A stretch of DNA of 64,000 nt from Nothopassalora personata. Its lineage: Eukaryota; Ascomycota; Dothideomycetes; Mycosphaerellales; Mycosphaerellaceae. Shown here one piece after another: positions 47,395 through 57,880 of the stretch (its first letter is position 1; each line of letters begins with the position of its first letter). The stretch lies in the NCBI GenBank assembly GCA_033816765.1, contig CM066290.1, forward strand, positions 3,596,001 through 3,660,000, written 5' to 3'. The notes under the pieces are model-generated. The model saw only the letters and a program-made list of their open reading frames with translations. It was not told where the DNA came from and made no database searches. The translations under genes and the position numbers were made by a program.

Positions 47395-48470
47395 TCGCGG
47401 TCTTTCTATAGGTGTCTATTCCGGTACTCCGTCTTATAGTAACCCTTCCTACCGTAGCCGTAGTACTCTACTTTCGACTTGTAGCTAGTTAAAGACGAGC
47501 TACCGGCGTCTCGCTACTAACTCGTACCCAAGGCGCCCGGTACTTAACTCTACTTCTATTACTTTAGGCGATCGGTCCGCTTATATACGCCCTTAGCTTT
47601 ACGCTTTCGACGTATATACTACCCGCGGTCGTGCCCTCCGCTACTACCTCGGCGCTCGGTGCTTTCGATACGCGAGGCTAGGACTACTAGGTCTTCTCTA
47701 GTCGTAGGGATATTATAGTAGCTAACGATAGCGGACCGTAAGCGAGGCGTAAGCTTCGCTAGTAGGTGCCGTATACGTTACGCTTCCGAGTAGTCGCCTA
47801 ACTAGTCCTCTATAACATCTAGCTTAGTTGCAAACTGTCGCGCTATCTAGTTATCCTTCTATCTCGTAACCTCGTACTCTAATATAACGTTAAGTACGCG
47901 ATTTATAGGATCGCCGTATACGTCTCGGTAGAACTCCTTAAAGTCCTAGTATATATACCCTATAAGGTTAACGGCGCTATAGTTAGTATACTATCGCTCG
48001 CTTACCTCTCCGCTAAGGTATATAACCCTATATAGGACCTTTAATTCGTCTATCGTATATATAGTGCCTAAGAGGGCGAAGATAAGTAAGAGCTCCTAAA
48101 GGAATACCCTTACCTTCCTTATCGAATCCCCTCTAAAAGGCGTCGGCTCTTTTAGACGCGGTCGCGTCGTATGCGCTACGGCCGCGCCTCGTACTATAAG
48201 ATTATCGTTAGTAGTTATAGAGATAGAGGTAGGGGTTATAGTAGGGAGGTAATCTTCTCTCCTCCCTCCTATACGCTCTAGAGGCGGTACGCTTATAGCG
48301 CGTAAGATCTCTAGCCGCTCGATCTCCCGCTATATCTCTTACTCTTTAATCTTAGCCCGTAAGGCCTCTCTTCTCGTAACTAAGGCTATACGACGCGCCT
48401 ACTACTATGCTCTAGGGCTTAGGGGCGGCGTAGGCGACTCGCCGTCGTATGCGTCGCGATCGGGCTCTAT
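47395..48470 (-). pseudogene. B gag, RIP-broken
   Basis: Collinear with A gag, e.g. the capsid-like segment near 48000-47850 and a decayed zinc knuckle near 47465-47425 (YGYGRKGYYKTEY, with Cys and His now Tyr). No start codon can be fixed. Confidence 0.7.
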
Positions 48471-48493
48471 AGCGTATATAGATTATAACGAAG

Positions 48494-48504
48494 GTAAGCT
48501 TTAG
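48494..48504 (-). other. B primer-binding site, self-primer type
   Basis: On the minus strand CTAAAGCTTAC, 3 nt after the 5' LTR, is the exact complement of GTAAGCTTTAG inside the LTR (48580-48590). Eleven nt is the length known for Tf1 self-priming. The A element has a different sequence at the same place with pairing kept. Confidence 0.7.
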
Positions 48505-48507
48505 AAC

Positions 48508-48704
48508 TATAAGGGCCGTAAGGCTATAAGGGGACGTCGTAATGTATAGTACGCCTACGATCTTCTAATCGTAGATAAACTAAAGCTTACTTTCTTCTAT
48601 AGACGCTATACGCGTCTCCTAGTGTACGTATGCGCGTTACGTGCGGCATGCTAAGCCGGGCATAGCGTATTATATATAAGGGTTAGCTATAGGCTACCCT
48701 TACA
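48508..48704 (-). repeat. B 5' LTR
   Basis: The repeat is 197 bp and matches 1320-1517, followed by TSD CTAAG (48705-48709). Confidence 0.92.
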
Positions 48705-48831
48705 CTAAGATAGGAATCGAACCTATAACCTCCTCTCTAAACGGTAAAGTATAGGGAAATGTTTAAGGGTATAAGCCGAAAAGATTTCCCTATAACGCTA
48801 GAAGGACGCTCTACTACTAAGCTACTCGACT
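48705..48831 (-). pseudogene. RIPped tRNA-like gene with intron, cut in its acceptor stem by element B
   Basis: On the minus strand: acceptor AGTCGAG, D arm/A box TAGCTTAGTAGTAGAGC, anticodon stem TCCTT pairing with GAGGA, and T arm/B box GGTTCGATTCC (exact consensus) with stem ATAGG/CCTAT. The 3' acceptor strand CTTAGCT is split: CTTAG is the TSD of B, and its last two bases are at 1313-1314. A ~45-nt intron-like insert after the anticodon loop has a 9-bp hairpin (TAGGGAAAT/ATTTCCCTA). The loop reads AGC, suggesting Ala, but RIP may have changed it. It lies inside element C between pol and the antisense ORF. Confidence 0.6.
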
Positions 48832-48887
48832 AATTAATTATAGACTAAGGGAAACTTATAAGACTATATTCCCTACGAGGAAGAAGT

Positions 48888-49481
48888 CTAAATTATCGAC
48901 GCTACGACACTACCTAAATTATCCGGGATAGGTAGCGAGAGATTATAACTAACGATCTTAGCCTAAGAATCTAGAGGCATCTCGAGGACGTTATAAAAGA
49001 AAGGAAGGTCTAGAATTTTAATATACGTATCGGTAGGAGGGTTATCTACCTCTAGCGCATCGAGAGCTTCGCTAGTTGCATCCTTAGTACGGCGCTTAGT
49101 AAGGCGTAACTACTTCCTTAAGCGAATCTTCTTTATCCGCTTATCCTAGAGCTATTATATAATTTCTACCTCCTCTTCTTCTAGAGACTCGATATCCCGA
49201 CGTAACTTATCGTAAGCATTCCTTAACCGTTCCTATTAAGTAAAAGATAAGCTTATATTGTAGGACTTATAATTTTTTCGTATATATTTAGAACATTTCT
49301 TCGAACGCGGACCTAGGATATAACGAGGCATCGGTTCCCTAGGCTTAATACGGGCATTACGATGGTTTGAGTAGGGCGCTATCTCGTGTCCTTTAGTAGT
49401 AATATCGGTAGCTAAAGATTTACGGCTAAGAGTCGAAGATCGAGGGGTACGACGTTTATAAGAAGAAGAAGAAGAAGACAT
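48888..49481 (-). pseudogene. C antisense ORF: Ser-rich N-terminus and coiled coil
   Basis: ATG 49481; the first 81 codons are open (MSSSSSSYKRRTPRSS..., RYILGPRSKKCSKYIRKNYK), then in the same frame to TAG at 48888-48890 with only a few TAG/TAA interruptions; total 198 codons. After residue 83 it reads NAYDKLRRDIESLEEEEVEI and KIRLRK, a clear heptad-like charged helix, then LPFFYNVLEMPLDS. It runs against C pol, between pol and the 3' LTR, like the unrelated antisense gene of A/B. No family name is assigned. Confidence 0.65.
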
Positions 49482-49544
49482 CGTTACTAAAAACGAAGTA
49501 ACGAGAATATATTCGTTATTAAGCTTCGAGGCAAAGCTAGGCTA

Positions 49545-49553
49545 GAAGGGGGA
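49545..49553 (+). other. C polypurine tract
   Basis: GAAGGGGGA just before the C 3' LTR. Confidence 0.6.
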
Positions 49554-49556
49554 TAG

Positions 49557-49860
49557 TATTACGGTTTAGTTCCGTAGAAAGCTAGAATTACTAACCTATA
49601 TGTAATATACTCTATTTTGGCATCTAAACGCTAAATAGAGAATAAGAAGACATAACTAAGGTAACGACTAAGTACGACATCTCGCTCTTATAGAGCTTAG
49701 ATAGAGTAAATAGAGTTATAATAGAGTACTACTCTATTTAAAGGATAATCTCCTTTATATTTAGGAACGCTAAGAATCCCTTATAGTTTCGATACGTTTA
49801 ACTTACTATTTAATCTTACTATTTAGAATATAACCTTACCCGACTATTACCTTACTACTG
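49557..49860 (+). repeat. C 3' LTR, RIPped
   Basis: It starts TATTACGG (C' LTR: TGTTACGG). The stretch around 49745-49830 aligns with C' 58695-58790 (shared TATTTAGGAACGCT followed by AGAATCCCTTAT) with RIP changes. The 3' limit is uncertain. Confidence 0.65.
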
Positions 49861-49997
49861 CTTTATACTACTCTTCCTCCTACTCCTACTCGACGAGAAT
49901 AAAATCTCGATGGACCGAAGGTTACCTAACTCGTTAGTTAACTTAGTAAGATTATAGGTTTAACTAAACCTAACAGTACGTAAGGTATAGTATTTAT

Positions 49998-50449
49998 ACC
50001 TAGAATCTACTCGCTAATATTAGCGTAGAGGCGGCGTTACTTATTAAGAGTATCTTAATTCTCCTAGGAGGGAGGATTACTAAGCTCGCGGATAAGTTTA
50101 TTGTACTTAGCGCGCGCGGTATATAGGTAAGCTACTAGCTACGTAATAGCGACGCTAGTATTACTTACGTATAGATACCTACTAATCCTATAGCGCCTAT
50201 ACTTCTTAAGTAGCTTACCGGTAGTAATACTATTATACGTATCTAGCTTATCTATTATACGGTTAGTAAGCGTATCGTAAGCGGCGAGCGTAGTAAATAC
50301 TTACTACGTATAAAGTATAGGAGGTAGCGGAGGTAAATCTTAACATCTATACCTAGACGCTTAGCTAGTAATAATTTTAGGGTCTACGGCCCTAGTACGC
50401 TAAACTTACGCTTTATAGGAGTATTAGGTACGCCTAGCGTGCTACTTAT
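49998..50449 (-). pseudogene. E antisense gene fragment
   Basis: The start codon at 50449 is ATA (ATG RIPped). Exon 1 is 50449-50305 (145 nt, as in B). Intron 1 is 50304-50252 with GTAAGT, a perfect TACTAAC and TAG. Exon 2 from 50251 reads YNSITTGKLLKKYRRYR and runs to the fragment end. It is the third copy showing the same intron. Confidence 0.7.
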
Positions 50450-50858
50450 CTATATTAGTACTAGTAATAGTATTAGTAGTACTAATGTATTACGTACTAG
50501 GGCTTTCTAATAGAGTTAGTCTTAGATAGCTTCTTTAGAAGCTATCGTAGTACTAGCGACTCGCTAGTAGGGAGCTAGTAAGGAGCTACTAAGTTACTAG
50601 TAGTACTAATACAATATACTACGAGAACGTAGTATAAGTAAGAGGAAGAAAAAAGGGGGAAAGGGTATACTTCTTAAACCCTTAAGTTAGTCGACCGGGT
50701 AACTATAACTTTAACTACTTATACCCCGATAACGATACGTACGCAATACGTAGATAAATTGTATAGTACTAGAACTAGTAAGAAGTAGATAGAACCTCTA
50801 TATAGAAACCTCCTAAAGCCGCGAGCTAAGAGTAGCTTATCCTAGAAGGGGAGGTAGT

Positions 50859-51050
50859 TATATAGGTAGCCTATAGCTAACCCTTATATGTAATATACGA
50901 CGATACCCGGCTTAGTAAGCCGTACGTAACGCGTATATATACACTAAGCGACACGTATAGCGTCTATAGAAGAAGGTAAGCTTTAGTTTATCTACGATTA
51001 GAAGATCGTAGGCGCGCTATACATTACGACATTCCCTTATAGTCCTTATA
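50859..51050 (+). repeat. E 3' LTR
   Basis: B-family LTR with RIP changes; its right end is eroded. Confidence 0.75.
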
Positions 51051-52160
51051 GCTAAAGCCTAACTATACTTAGATTATAACGCTTCTTAAAGAAAGATATA
51101 TACATTAATTTTTTTATATTCTTGTTTTCTGTAGTTCTAGAGCCCGTAAGTTCCTAAATTGACTTAACTAAAGCAGCCGTAATAGTAGTATATAACTCTA
51201 TTATGTTGTTTCTATGCTCGATAAAACGCAGTCACGCTACATTTACTTTCGGCAAGGTGGGTCTGTCGTTTTCTGCAAATCGTGTAGCGGCAGCTGGTCT
51301 TAGATTTCCCAAGAAGCTGAAGGCCTAATGAAAGTGATGTGGTTGACCGTGGGCACGCATTTACATTGTTAGCAACGGCCGAGTGCTTTGCACGATAGTG
51401 AACGTTGTTGCTTGATGTTGTCGGACTCCGAGAAATTGGCCAGGGTGTGAAGTTTGGAACTGCTCGTGCCTGCTCGTAGCTGCATTAAGCAGGGATTAGA
51501 GCTGTGCTGCTCGCCAAACAATCTCAATACCAACAGCAGGGAACCAGTGCCGCACCACGTTAGTGAGGCCTGATAGCCTCAACCTCGTGCACTCCCTTGA
51601 TGAGTACTTCTCGATGACTGCGTGGGATGCCGGAACGAAGACTTCTTCACATGCCCTTGTGGGTGGATCTTTCTAGGACACCGAAAGGTTTGCGGAGATC
51701 CGTGTGAAAACATAGCGGAGTCCAGGCCGGGCGCGGCGTTCTTGACAGACTTCAAATCCCTTTTGCGTGGCTTAGAAATCTGCAATAGGATCAGAAACGA
51801 GCGTCATGTGGACAAGTGAAGAGAAATGCTAACTCACAATGGAATTAAACCCGATTCGCACCACGATCGCCGACCCCAAGACAGCAGGTTGTGCTTCTTC
51901 CTCAGCGCAGATGCATCTTGCAAATCCTGCGATGCTATCTGGCCGGCCGAAAGAAGTCCTCGGCAGTCGGTCGCTTCATGTTACTACAGATGCCAGCAGA
52001 TGTTCCTCTTGCTCTGCAGCACAGGACCAGGCCTTTGTGTCACGTTCTCAGCGTGTTTCAGCGTGAACAGGGCTCATATAAGTGAATATATAGTAGTCAC
52101 ATCTAGTATTGCACATGTCTGTCTACTACTGCTATGAGCGAGAATGAGAAGCATAGTGCG
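51051..52160. other. Un-RIPped island without a recognised gene
   Basis: RIP texture stops near 51230 and ordinary composition continues to about 52150. Only short unsupported reading frames occur (e.g. 51622-51819 and 51826-52137, up to 103 codons) with no recognised product. It may be remnant single-copy DNA. Confidence 0.5.
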
Positions 52161-53130
52161 TTATCAACGCGGAACAAAGTAGTACTAATATCAAGATACG
52201 GGCTCGTTGCTATAGTAATTAAGCCTAGTATAAATATGTATATCGCGCTATAAGCGTGTATAAAGTCTATACCCTTGTTAATCCTAAGATGTTAGCTACT
52301 AAAAACTTAATACCGTTAGTTATTTACGTATAGTCTTTTTATTTCTAGTACCTCTAATTCTAAGATAGATAGATATCATTTATAGTCTACTTTAATTTAC
52401 TCTTTATTAGCCTAATATTATAGTTTAGTCTAGGCTATAAAGCTATATCTAGCTACTAGCTATAGAAGGATTATATACGCTATATAAGATTATCTACTAA
52501 CTAGTAACTTAGTAATTTAAAGTTACTTAATTACTAGTGACTTAGTATAAAGGACGAGCCCTTTTAGGTCTTAGTACTAGCTACGCCTATATACTAGACT
52601 AGACTCTAGTTATTTACTTCTAGACTATATCTAACTTTCTCTTTCTTCTATATCTAACTTAGTAAATACTATATAGAACTTTAGTATATATATTATTTAC
52701 CTATAATACTTAGTAATTTATAATTACTTACTTATTTAAATGTATAACTATACTATCTTCTTTATATATAGGGATATATAATACCTCTATAGTCTAAATT
52801 ACTTAACTTACTATATAATATTACTATTTAAAATATACTATAACCTAGCCTCTATCTTATTACTACTAAAGTCTTTAGAAAATAAGTTAGCTGCTACTTT
52901 ATTACTCTTCCTTAACGTCCTATTAGCCTGAAAACAAATCTAATTAAACTTCATCTTCTAATCTTATAATATTAATAAGTTATACTGAATCTAATACCTT
53001 ATACCGATACTAATTAACTTAGTATAGTAATAGAGGCATCCTCTATATATCCTTAACTATAGAAGGAGTTCCGCCCTCTCGAAAACCTCCGCTAACAACA
53101 ACGACAGAGTACGCTAAGGTAATCTATTCG
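52161..53130. other. AT-rich RIPped relic, no gene seen
   Basis: Dense TA dinucleotides and CTAG, with no coding motif or LTR recognised. It probably represents old transposon DNA beyond recognition. Confidence 0.5.
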
Positions 53131-54109
53131 AATAACGCTAGCGGGATACCCGGTATCGTACGTGTACTCTTGCCCGAGGGCAATTTGGATATGCCCCTGA
53201 CAGCTAGCCAGTCATGCCAGGTTAGCCTGTCGAGCTTCCAGTTGTGATGAGAAGCTTTGTCAACTCAACAACGTGGCCGCAAAGCCTTGTAAGGTGTAGC
53301 AATGCTCAGTGGTCCTGGACAATGCCAAGCTACGAGCGGATAACTTGTAGCCCACGCATCCACTCCAACATCGCGAACACGGATGTGTCCGGGTGCTTGA
53401 TGGCTAACGCGACTCTAATCTAGACCCTGAAACTACGCCAACCACTTTCACAACGACCACCCACCGCGCACGACTCTTGTGGTCTTTCTTGCCCCATTAG
53501 AAACTCGCCGTCAAATAGTTTACTCTAGTCTCCGGCTGAACACCCGGGAAACATTGGCTGCAACCCTTGACGATTCCCATACGATAGCCAATTGACAGCG
53601 ATGTTTGACCAACCACAGTCTTGCGCTAAAGATCGCGCCCGACTCTCAAAAATCTACAGGACGGTATACTGATGATCAATAACTTGGACCCCTCCCACAT
53701 CTTCTCTGTTCGCGGACGAGGAACGGTTGCGCAAGGCCAACAATACAAAGCAAACCATATACAATCTTGTTGCGGCGGGTGTGCGGAACCCATGGAGAGA
53801 TCTCGAAACCAGCCAACAGCCGTAGCAAGAATACCGTCGGTTGGAGGTTCAGCGTCAAAGAAATAAGTATGAGACACCACACCAAACCCCCCCTTCTCGT
53901 ATACATACGCTGTACGATTCGTGCTGTCTTTTACTGCAGAAAAGGTGGCTGACTCTAGTGTGCTGTCTCAGAACCCCAGCAAAGTCAACTTTCGCTATAT
54001 TTGGGCCCCGCAGTCTGGCGGGTTCCGGGCCACTTCACGGCGATACAGACCAGAGCAGGTCTTCTGGTCGCGACCTCTTCTCCCGAATAAGGAATCTCAA
54101 GGTCACACA
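53131..54109. other. Un-RIPped upstream region of the RING-PH-VWA gene
   Basis: Normal composition. The frame of the gene stays open upstream of its first ATG back to at least 53921 (GTG), so one or more 5' exons may lie here. No splice pair was chosen with confidence. Confidence 0.5.
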
Positions 54110-57100
54110 ATGTACGCCGCGAAGGGCAACTCTCGAAGGGAACGCAACTTCATCGGTTCCAGCTGTGCCGCATGCGATGAACCACTTGAACACATGCTTC
54201 GCGGCGAGCATGTGCTCTCGTTATCATGTGGTCACGTAGCGCATGAGGCCTGCTTCTACGAGTATGTCAAAGAAGTCAAGGCAAAAGATTGTCCTACCTG
54301 CGGACAAGCACTGGAACTTGACACCACGCGAGGAGGCAATGTAGACTTTGAAAACTTCAACAATATCGTTCGAAATGCACCCGTCACTGGCTTACGGGAA
54401 CAATGGGACCCAAATTCCAAGCCTTTGCCTGTGGAACCGGAGCGGGAACCTGTCCGTCGACAAAGTACAATCAACCACCAGCCTATTCCGCGTAGACCTG
54501 CGAAGCATCATCTCATTCCTGCCCAACTTGAGGGTGACAAACACGCCTGGGAACTGCTCGAACAACCCCAAGCGAATCAGTCCACTGAAGCGAGGCATAC
54601 CAGCTCGCATGGATCGCACACCTCGCATGGCCGCACTGTCAGTGGAGAGACGACCGTGCCAGGCAGGAGTGACTATTCTGATATGTACTCGGTGGTGGGC
54701 AGGCGGCATGACTACGATGTGCAGTCCATGGAGGCCTCGGTCAAGAGCCCACGGCACATGTTCAGGACTCTTGTACCAGCCCCCATGGTTACAGTTCGCA
54801 GCGAATTTCCAACACTCAGCAAATCGAGGCATCAACAAACCTTGACCTGCCTCGTGACCGTGGAAGTGGTGGAAGGGAACTGGCAATCTCAACCTGAAGA
54901 CTTGCGCAATCCTCCTGCAGTTCCATCACCCATACCAGAAGAGCGATACGAGGCACTGACGCCGCGACCAACGTTGAGCAGCCAACGAACGGTCGATAGC
55001 GTACACGAGGGCGTAGCACTGACCGAAGTGAAGGAGGAGCTTTTCAAGCGAGTTATAGACTGGCATGGATTGGACTATGAGCGTTTTGGCAAGCTCCTGC
55101 TACACGGAACAGTTCGTGTTGGCAAGGACCGGCAATCATGGCAAGAGCTGCAATGTTATCTCTTCAGCGAGATGTTGATCTGCGTCAAAGAAAAGAAGGT
55201 TTCGTTAACGACGAGTCAGCATCGGGAGGACGCGAAGCCACAACCGCGGTGCACCTTGAAAGGATCTATCTTGATCAGGCGGCATCTGAAACATGTGGAA
55301 CTGGACCGTGAGGAAGAGATTCTGACTTTAGTTCTGTCTGTCGCCGAGCTACCGGCTTTCCACTTACACTTCAACGAGCCTCGAGAGCTTGAAACTTGGC
55401 GAAGCGCTCTCACCAACATCAACCGACCTGAACCAACAACACCTGTTCGTCCAGAGTTTGATCATGATGCATCTGGCACCGATGAGGATGAATGCGTATC
55501 ACGGCAGAATCGCCGGCTATCATCGTTGCCATCGTCTTCCTACGGCGCTACAAGATCGCAAGCGACTGCACCCACCGAGTACTCTGGCCATGGCGTTCAG
55601 GATATACGTCTCGGCACATCTTCGCTCCACATCCCACTGGACGTAGTTGTCGTCGTTCCCGTGTCTGCTTCCATGTACGGGTTGAAGATCAATCTGCTCA
55701 GGGATGCGTTGCGATTCCTGGTCTCAAGTATGGGTCAGCGCGATCGCATGGGTTTAGTCACATTCGGCTCAGGTGGAGGCGGTATCCCTTTGGTCGGTAT
55801 GACGACCAAGAGCTGGCAAGGATGGTCTGGTGCACTGGAATCGATTCGACCCATACATCACAAGAACATGCGCGCAGATGTTGTGGAGGGCGCAAGTGCC
55901 GCAATGGATCTATTGATGCAACGGAAGTCTTGCAATCCGCTGTCGCACATCCTTCTCATCAGCGATTCTGCTTCTTCAGAGGCGGAGAGCGTGGGGTTTG
56001 TCGTCCAACGAGCGGAAGCTGCAAAGATCGCCATACACTCTTTTGGTCTCGGTCTTACGCATAAGCCAGATGCCATGGTGGAAATGTCGACGAAGACGAA
56101 GGCAAGCTACACGTATATGAAGGATTGGATGATGTTGCGAGAGTGTCTTGCTGGGTGCATCGGTGCTCTCCAGAGTGTGTCGCATCAAAACGCAAAGTTG
56201 CGTTTGAGGTTGCCCGAAGGTTCACCAGCCAAGTTCGTGAAGATCAGCGGCGCATTCCAGATCACGAAGCGTGCGACAGGAAGGGACGCCGAAGCATCTC
56301 TGGGAGACCTACGGTTCGGTGACAAGCGCGACATTCTGGTCCAGATGGCAATACAGCCCGAAAATTCGACACCCGACAGCATTCCGTCCGACCCATGGGA
56401 GAGCATGGTATCCGGACTGGTAGCTCTGGGACCAATCGACCAAGAAGACCAGCGTACTCTGTCCGCGGAAGAGCTGCCTCTACTCCAGGCAGACCTAGTC
56501 TGGGGCGATGTCGTCCGGGACTGCCAAGTGACCCAATTGCCTCGGCCATCCCTATTGGCCATTACGATGCTGCCTTCCTCAAAGAAGGCTGCCTACGGAC
56601 GACCAGCAACACCTCCGATACCGCCTCACCCATCTATCGTGCAAAGAAGAATGGAGTTATTGACATCAGACATGCTATCCCGTGCCTTGAGTCTTGTTGG
56701 CCGAGGACAACACGAGCGAGCACACCATCTTTTATCTGAAACGAGATCCATCCTGAAGGGACTAGGTAAGGGCGAACTACCACCCCTCCCAGCTCCACCA
56801 CCGAGCAGTGCCCTGCCACCGACGCCTGGAGGGCCAGAACACAAAGCCGTCGGACTGGAAGCTTCCTTCCCGCCACCACCTTCTTCGATCCGTCGTCCTT
56901 CCGCACACGAGAGCGAACCAGCTATCCCATTTGTCTCAGCAGCAGGGATAGACAGGTCTACTATGCTTGCGCTCGATATGGAGCTGGAAGCAAGTCTGGA
57001 GTGGATCTGTCATCCAGCTGTGTTCAGCCGCGACGCTCGCAAAGCTGTCCTCCAAGCAATCGGGGTAATCAGCTCGCAGCGTGGCTACACATTCCGGACT

Positions 57101-57211
57101 GCGTCCGAAGCTCTTTGGGCTGGTCGGATTCCCGGAGTGCGACGCCTCACCGACCGCAGTCGCGAGTGGCGGCAAGCTGGAGACCAGCATATAATGGAGG
57201 AATACGTTTGA
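54110..57211 (+). CDS. RING-H2, PH and VWA protein; Ste5/Far1-like scaffold candidate
   Basis: From ATG 54110 the protein has 1033 residues. RING-H2 lies at about 19-70 (CAAC, then SLSCGHVAHEAC, then DCPTC). A PH-like fold spans about 323-433 (GKLLLHGTVRVGK... ELETWRSAL). A von Willebrand A domain spans about 509-680 (VVVPVSASMYGLKI, in which the usual DxSxS metal site is degenerate, PVSAS). The C-terminus is Pro-rich. RING-PH-VWA order is known from Ste5/Far1 scaffolds of the pheromone MAP kinase cascade; this role is inferred. No RIP damage is seen although transposons lie on both sides. The true N-terminus may include upstream exons. Confidence 0.82.
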   Translation: MYAAKGNSRRERNFIGSSCAACDEPLEHMLRGEHVLSLSCGHVAHEACFYEYVKEVKAKDCPTCGQALELDTTRGGNVDFENFNNIVRNAPVTGLREQWDPNSKPLPVEPEREPVRRQSTINHQPIPRRPAKHHLIPAQLEGDKHAWELLEQPQANQSTEARHTSSHGSHTSHGRTVSGETTVPGRSDYSDMYSVVGRRHDYDVQSMEASVKSPRHMFRTLVPAPMVTVRSEFPTLSKSRHQQTLTCLVTVEVVEGNWQSQPEDLRNPPAVPSPIPEERYEALTPRPTLSSQRTVDSVHEGVALTEVKEELFKRVIDWHGLDYERFGKLLLHGTVRVGKDRQSWQELQCYLFSEMLICVKEKKVSLTTSQHREDAKPQPRCTLKGSILIRRHLKHVELDREEEILTLVLSVAELPAFHLHFNEPRELETWRSALTNINRPEPTTPVRPEFDHDASGTDEDECVSRQNRRLSSLPSSSYGATRSQATAPTEYSGHGVQDIRLGTSSLHIPLDVVVVVPVSASMYGLKINLLRDALRFLVSSMGQRDRMGLVTFGSGGGGIPLVGMTTKSWQGWSGALESIRPIHHKNMRADVVEGASAAMDLLMQRKSCNPLSHILLISDSASSEAESVGFVVQRAEAAKIAIHSFGLGLTHKPDAMVEMSTKTKASYTYMKDWMMLRECLAGCIGALQSVSHQNAKLRLRLPEGSPAKFVKISGAFQITKRATGRDAEASLGDLRFGDKRDILVQMAIQPENSTPDSIPSDPWESMVSGLVALGPIDQEDQRTLSAEELPLLQADLVWGDVVRDCQVTQLPRPSLLAITMLPSSKKAAYGRPATPPIPPHPSIVQRRMELLTSDMLSRALSLVGRGQHERAHHLLSETRSILKGLGKGELPPLPAPPPSSALPPTPGGPEHKAVGLEASFPPPPSSIRRPSAHESEPAIPFVSAAGIDRSTMLALDMELEASLEWICHPAVFSRDARKAVLQAIGVISSQRGYTFRTASEALWAGRIPGVRRLTDRSREWRQAGDQHIMEEYV

Positions 57212-57654
57212 AGACGTATTGAAATACTTATTCTGAAGATAACACTTTTACTGGATACCCCCCCAACAGCGTGTTGACCCGAACAACAAAACGTTACGAT
57301 CTCATGATGATACTGGACTACGACCACCTCTCTTTCGCACTGTACATATCACCACCACCTACAACAATACAGAAAGTCCAAAAGCTGGCCGCCTTTTAGA
57401 TGTACGAAGACCTCATAATTGATACCACCCAAGCGGGGGACTGAATCTTTTGCTGCAGGGAAGTGGGAGAATGCGATCCTGCACTGATAGACATAATAGA
57501 TCTACCGTGTAAGATAGACAGTCAGTACTTGCCGAATACCACAAACTTTCACTTCGTGCTTGATCCCAACACATCGCCACCACCTAGCCACGCAACGATC
57601 GCGTAGTGCCACATTAGACATTTTAGGTATCGCTTCGCTCTAAAGTAAGCTCCG
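57212..57654. other. 3' flank of the RING-PH-VWA gene
   Basis: Normal composition, no further gene seen. It likely holds the 3' UTR and terminator; no distinct signal was fixed. Confidence 0.5.
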
Positions 57655-57880
57655 TGTCACGATCCAAGTGCAATTAGGCTGCAGCCCATCAAACCTGAGG
57701 CATCCGCCGCTAAGAAACAGGTGACTTTAATTAGTCACCTACAGCCTTTTCATTTGTAGCAACCTTTGTCACGATCCAGGCGCAATTAGGCTCCAGTCTA
57801 TTAAACCTTAGGCATCTACTGCCAAATGACAGGTAGCTTTTAATTAGTTATCTGTAGCCTTTTCTTATATAGCAATCCTT
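57655..57880. repeat. Tandem pair of ~112-bp LTR-like relics
   Basis: Copies 57655-57766 and 57767-~57880 both begin TGTCACGATCCA. The left copy keeps CpA/TpG (CCCATCAAACC) while the right has TpA (TCTATTAAACC), so the RIP boundary falls between them. The TGTCAC start resembles Ty3 LTR ends such as that of D. Confidence 0.75.

Larger units (their letters stand above)
1320..48704 (-). mobile_element. Element B: full-length RIPped Ty3/gypsy, split by A and by the H tandem
   Basis: LTRs at 1320-1517 (3') and 48508-48704 (5') bound the element. The 5-bp TSD CTAAG occurs at 1315-1319 and 48705-48709. Its own sequence is 1320-1914, 8612-10470 and 44270-48704, about 6.9 kb. In minus-strand order it holds LTR, self-primer site, gag, pol (PR-RT-RH-IN-chromodomain), an antisense gene running on the plus strand, and LTR. 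The 1518-1914 stretch is the leader side of that antisense gene. Element A entered 1914/8612 just upstream of the antisense start codon, and the H tandem entered the integrase region. All genes are RIP-broken. Confidence 0.9.
49990..51050 (+). mobile_element. Element E: 3' fragment of a B-family Ty3 element
   Basis: This is the reverse complement of B 1320-1914 plus 8612-9090 with moderate divergence, so it shows the uninterrupted B structure without A. It holds part of the antisense gene, a purine tract (about 50845-50856) and the LTR. Gag-pol is missing; the 5' break is near 49990. Confidence 0.8.

Noticed and set aside
51622..52137. Short plus-strand frames in the un-RIPped island
   Set aside because: Up to 103 codons, overlapping in several frames, no recognisable domain or splice context.
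53672..53866. 64-codon plus frame upstream of the RING-PH-VWA gene as a 5' exon
   Set aside because: A 5' exon is possible, but I could not find a convincing splice pair joining it in frame, so it is not annotated.
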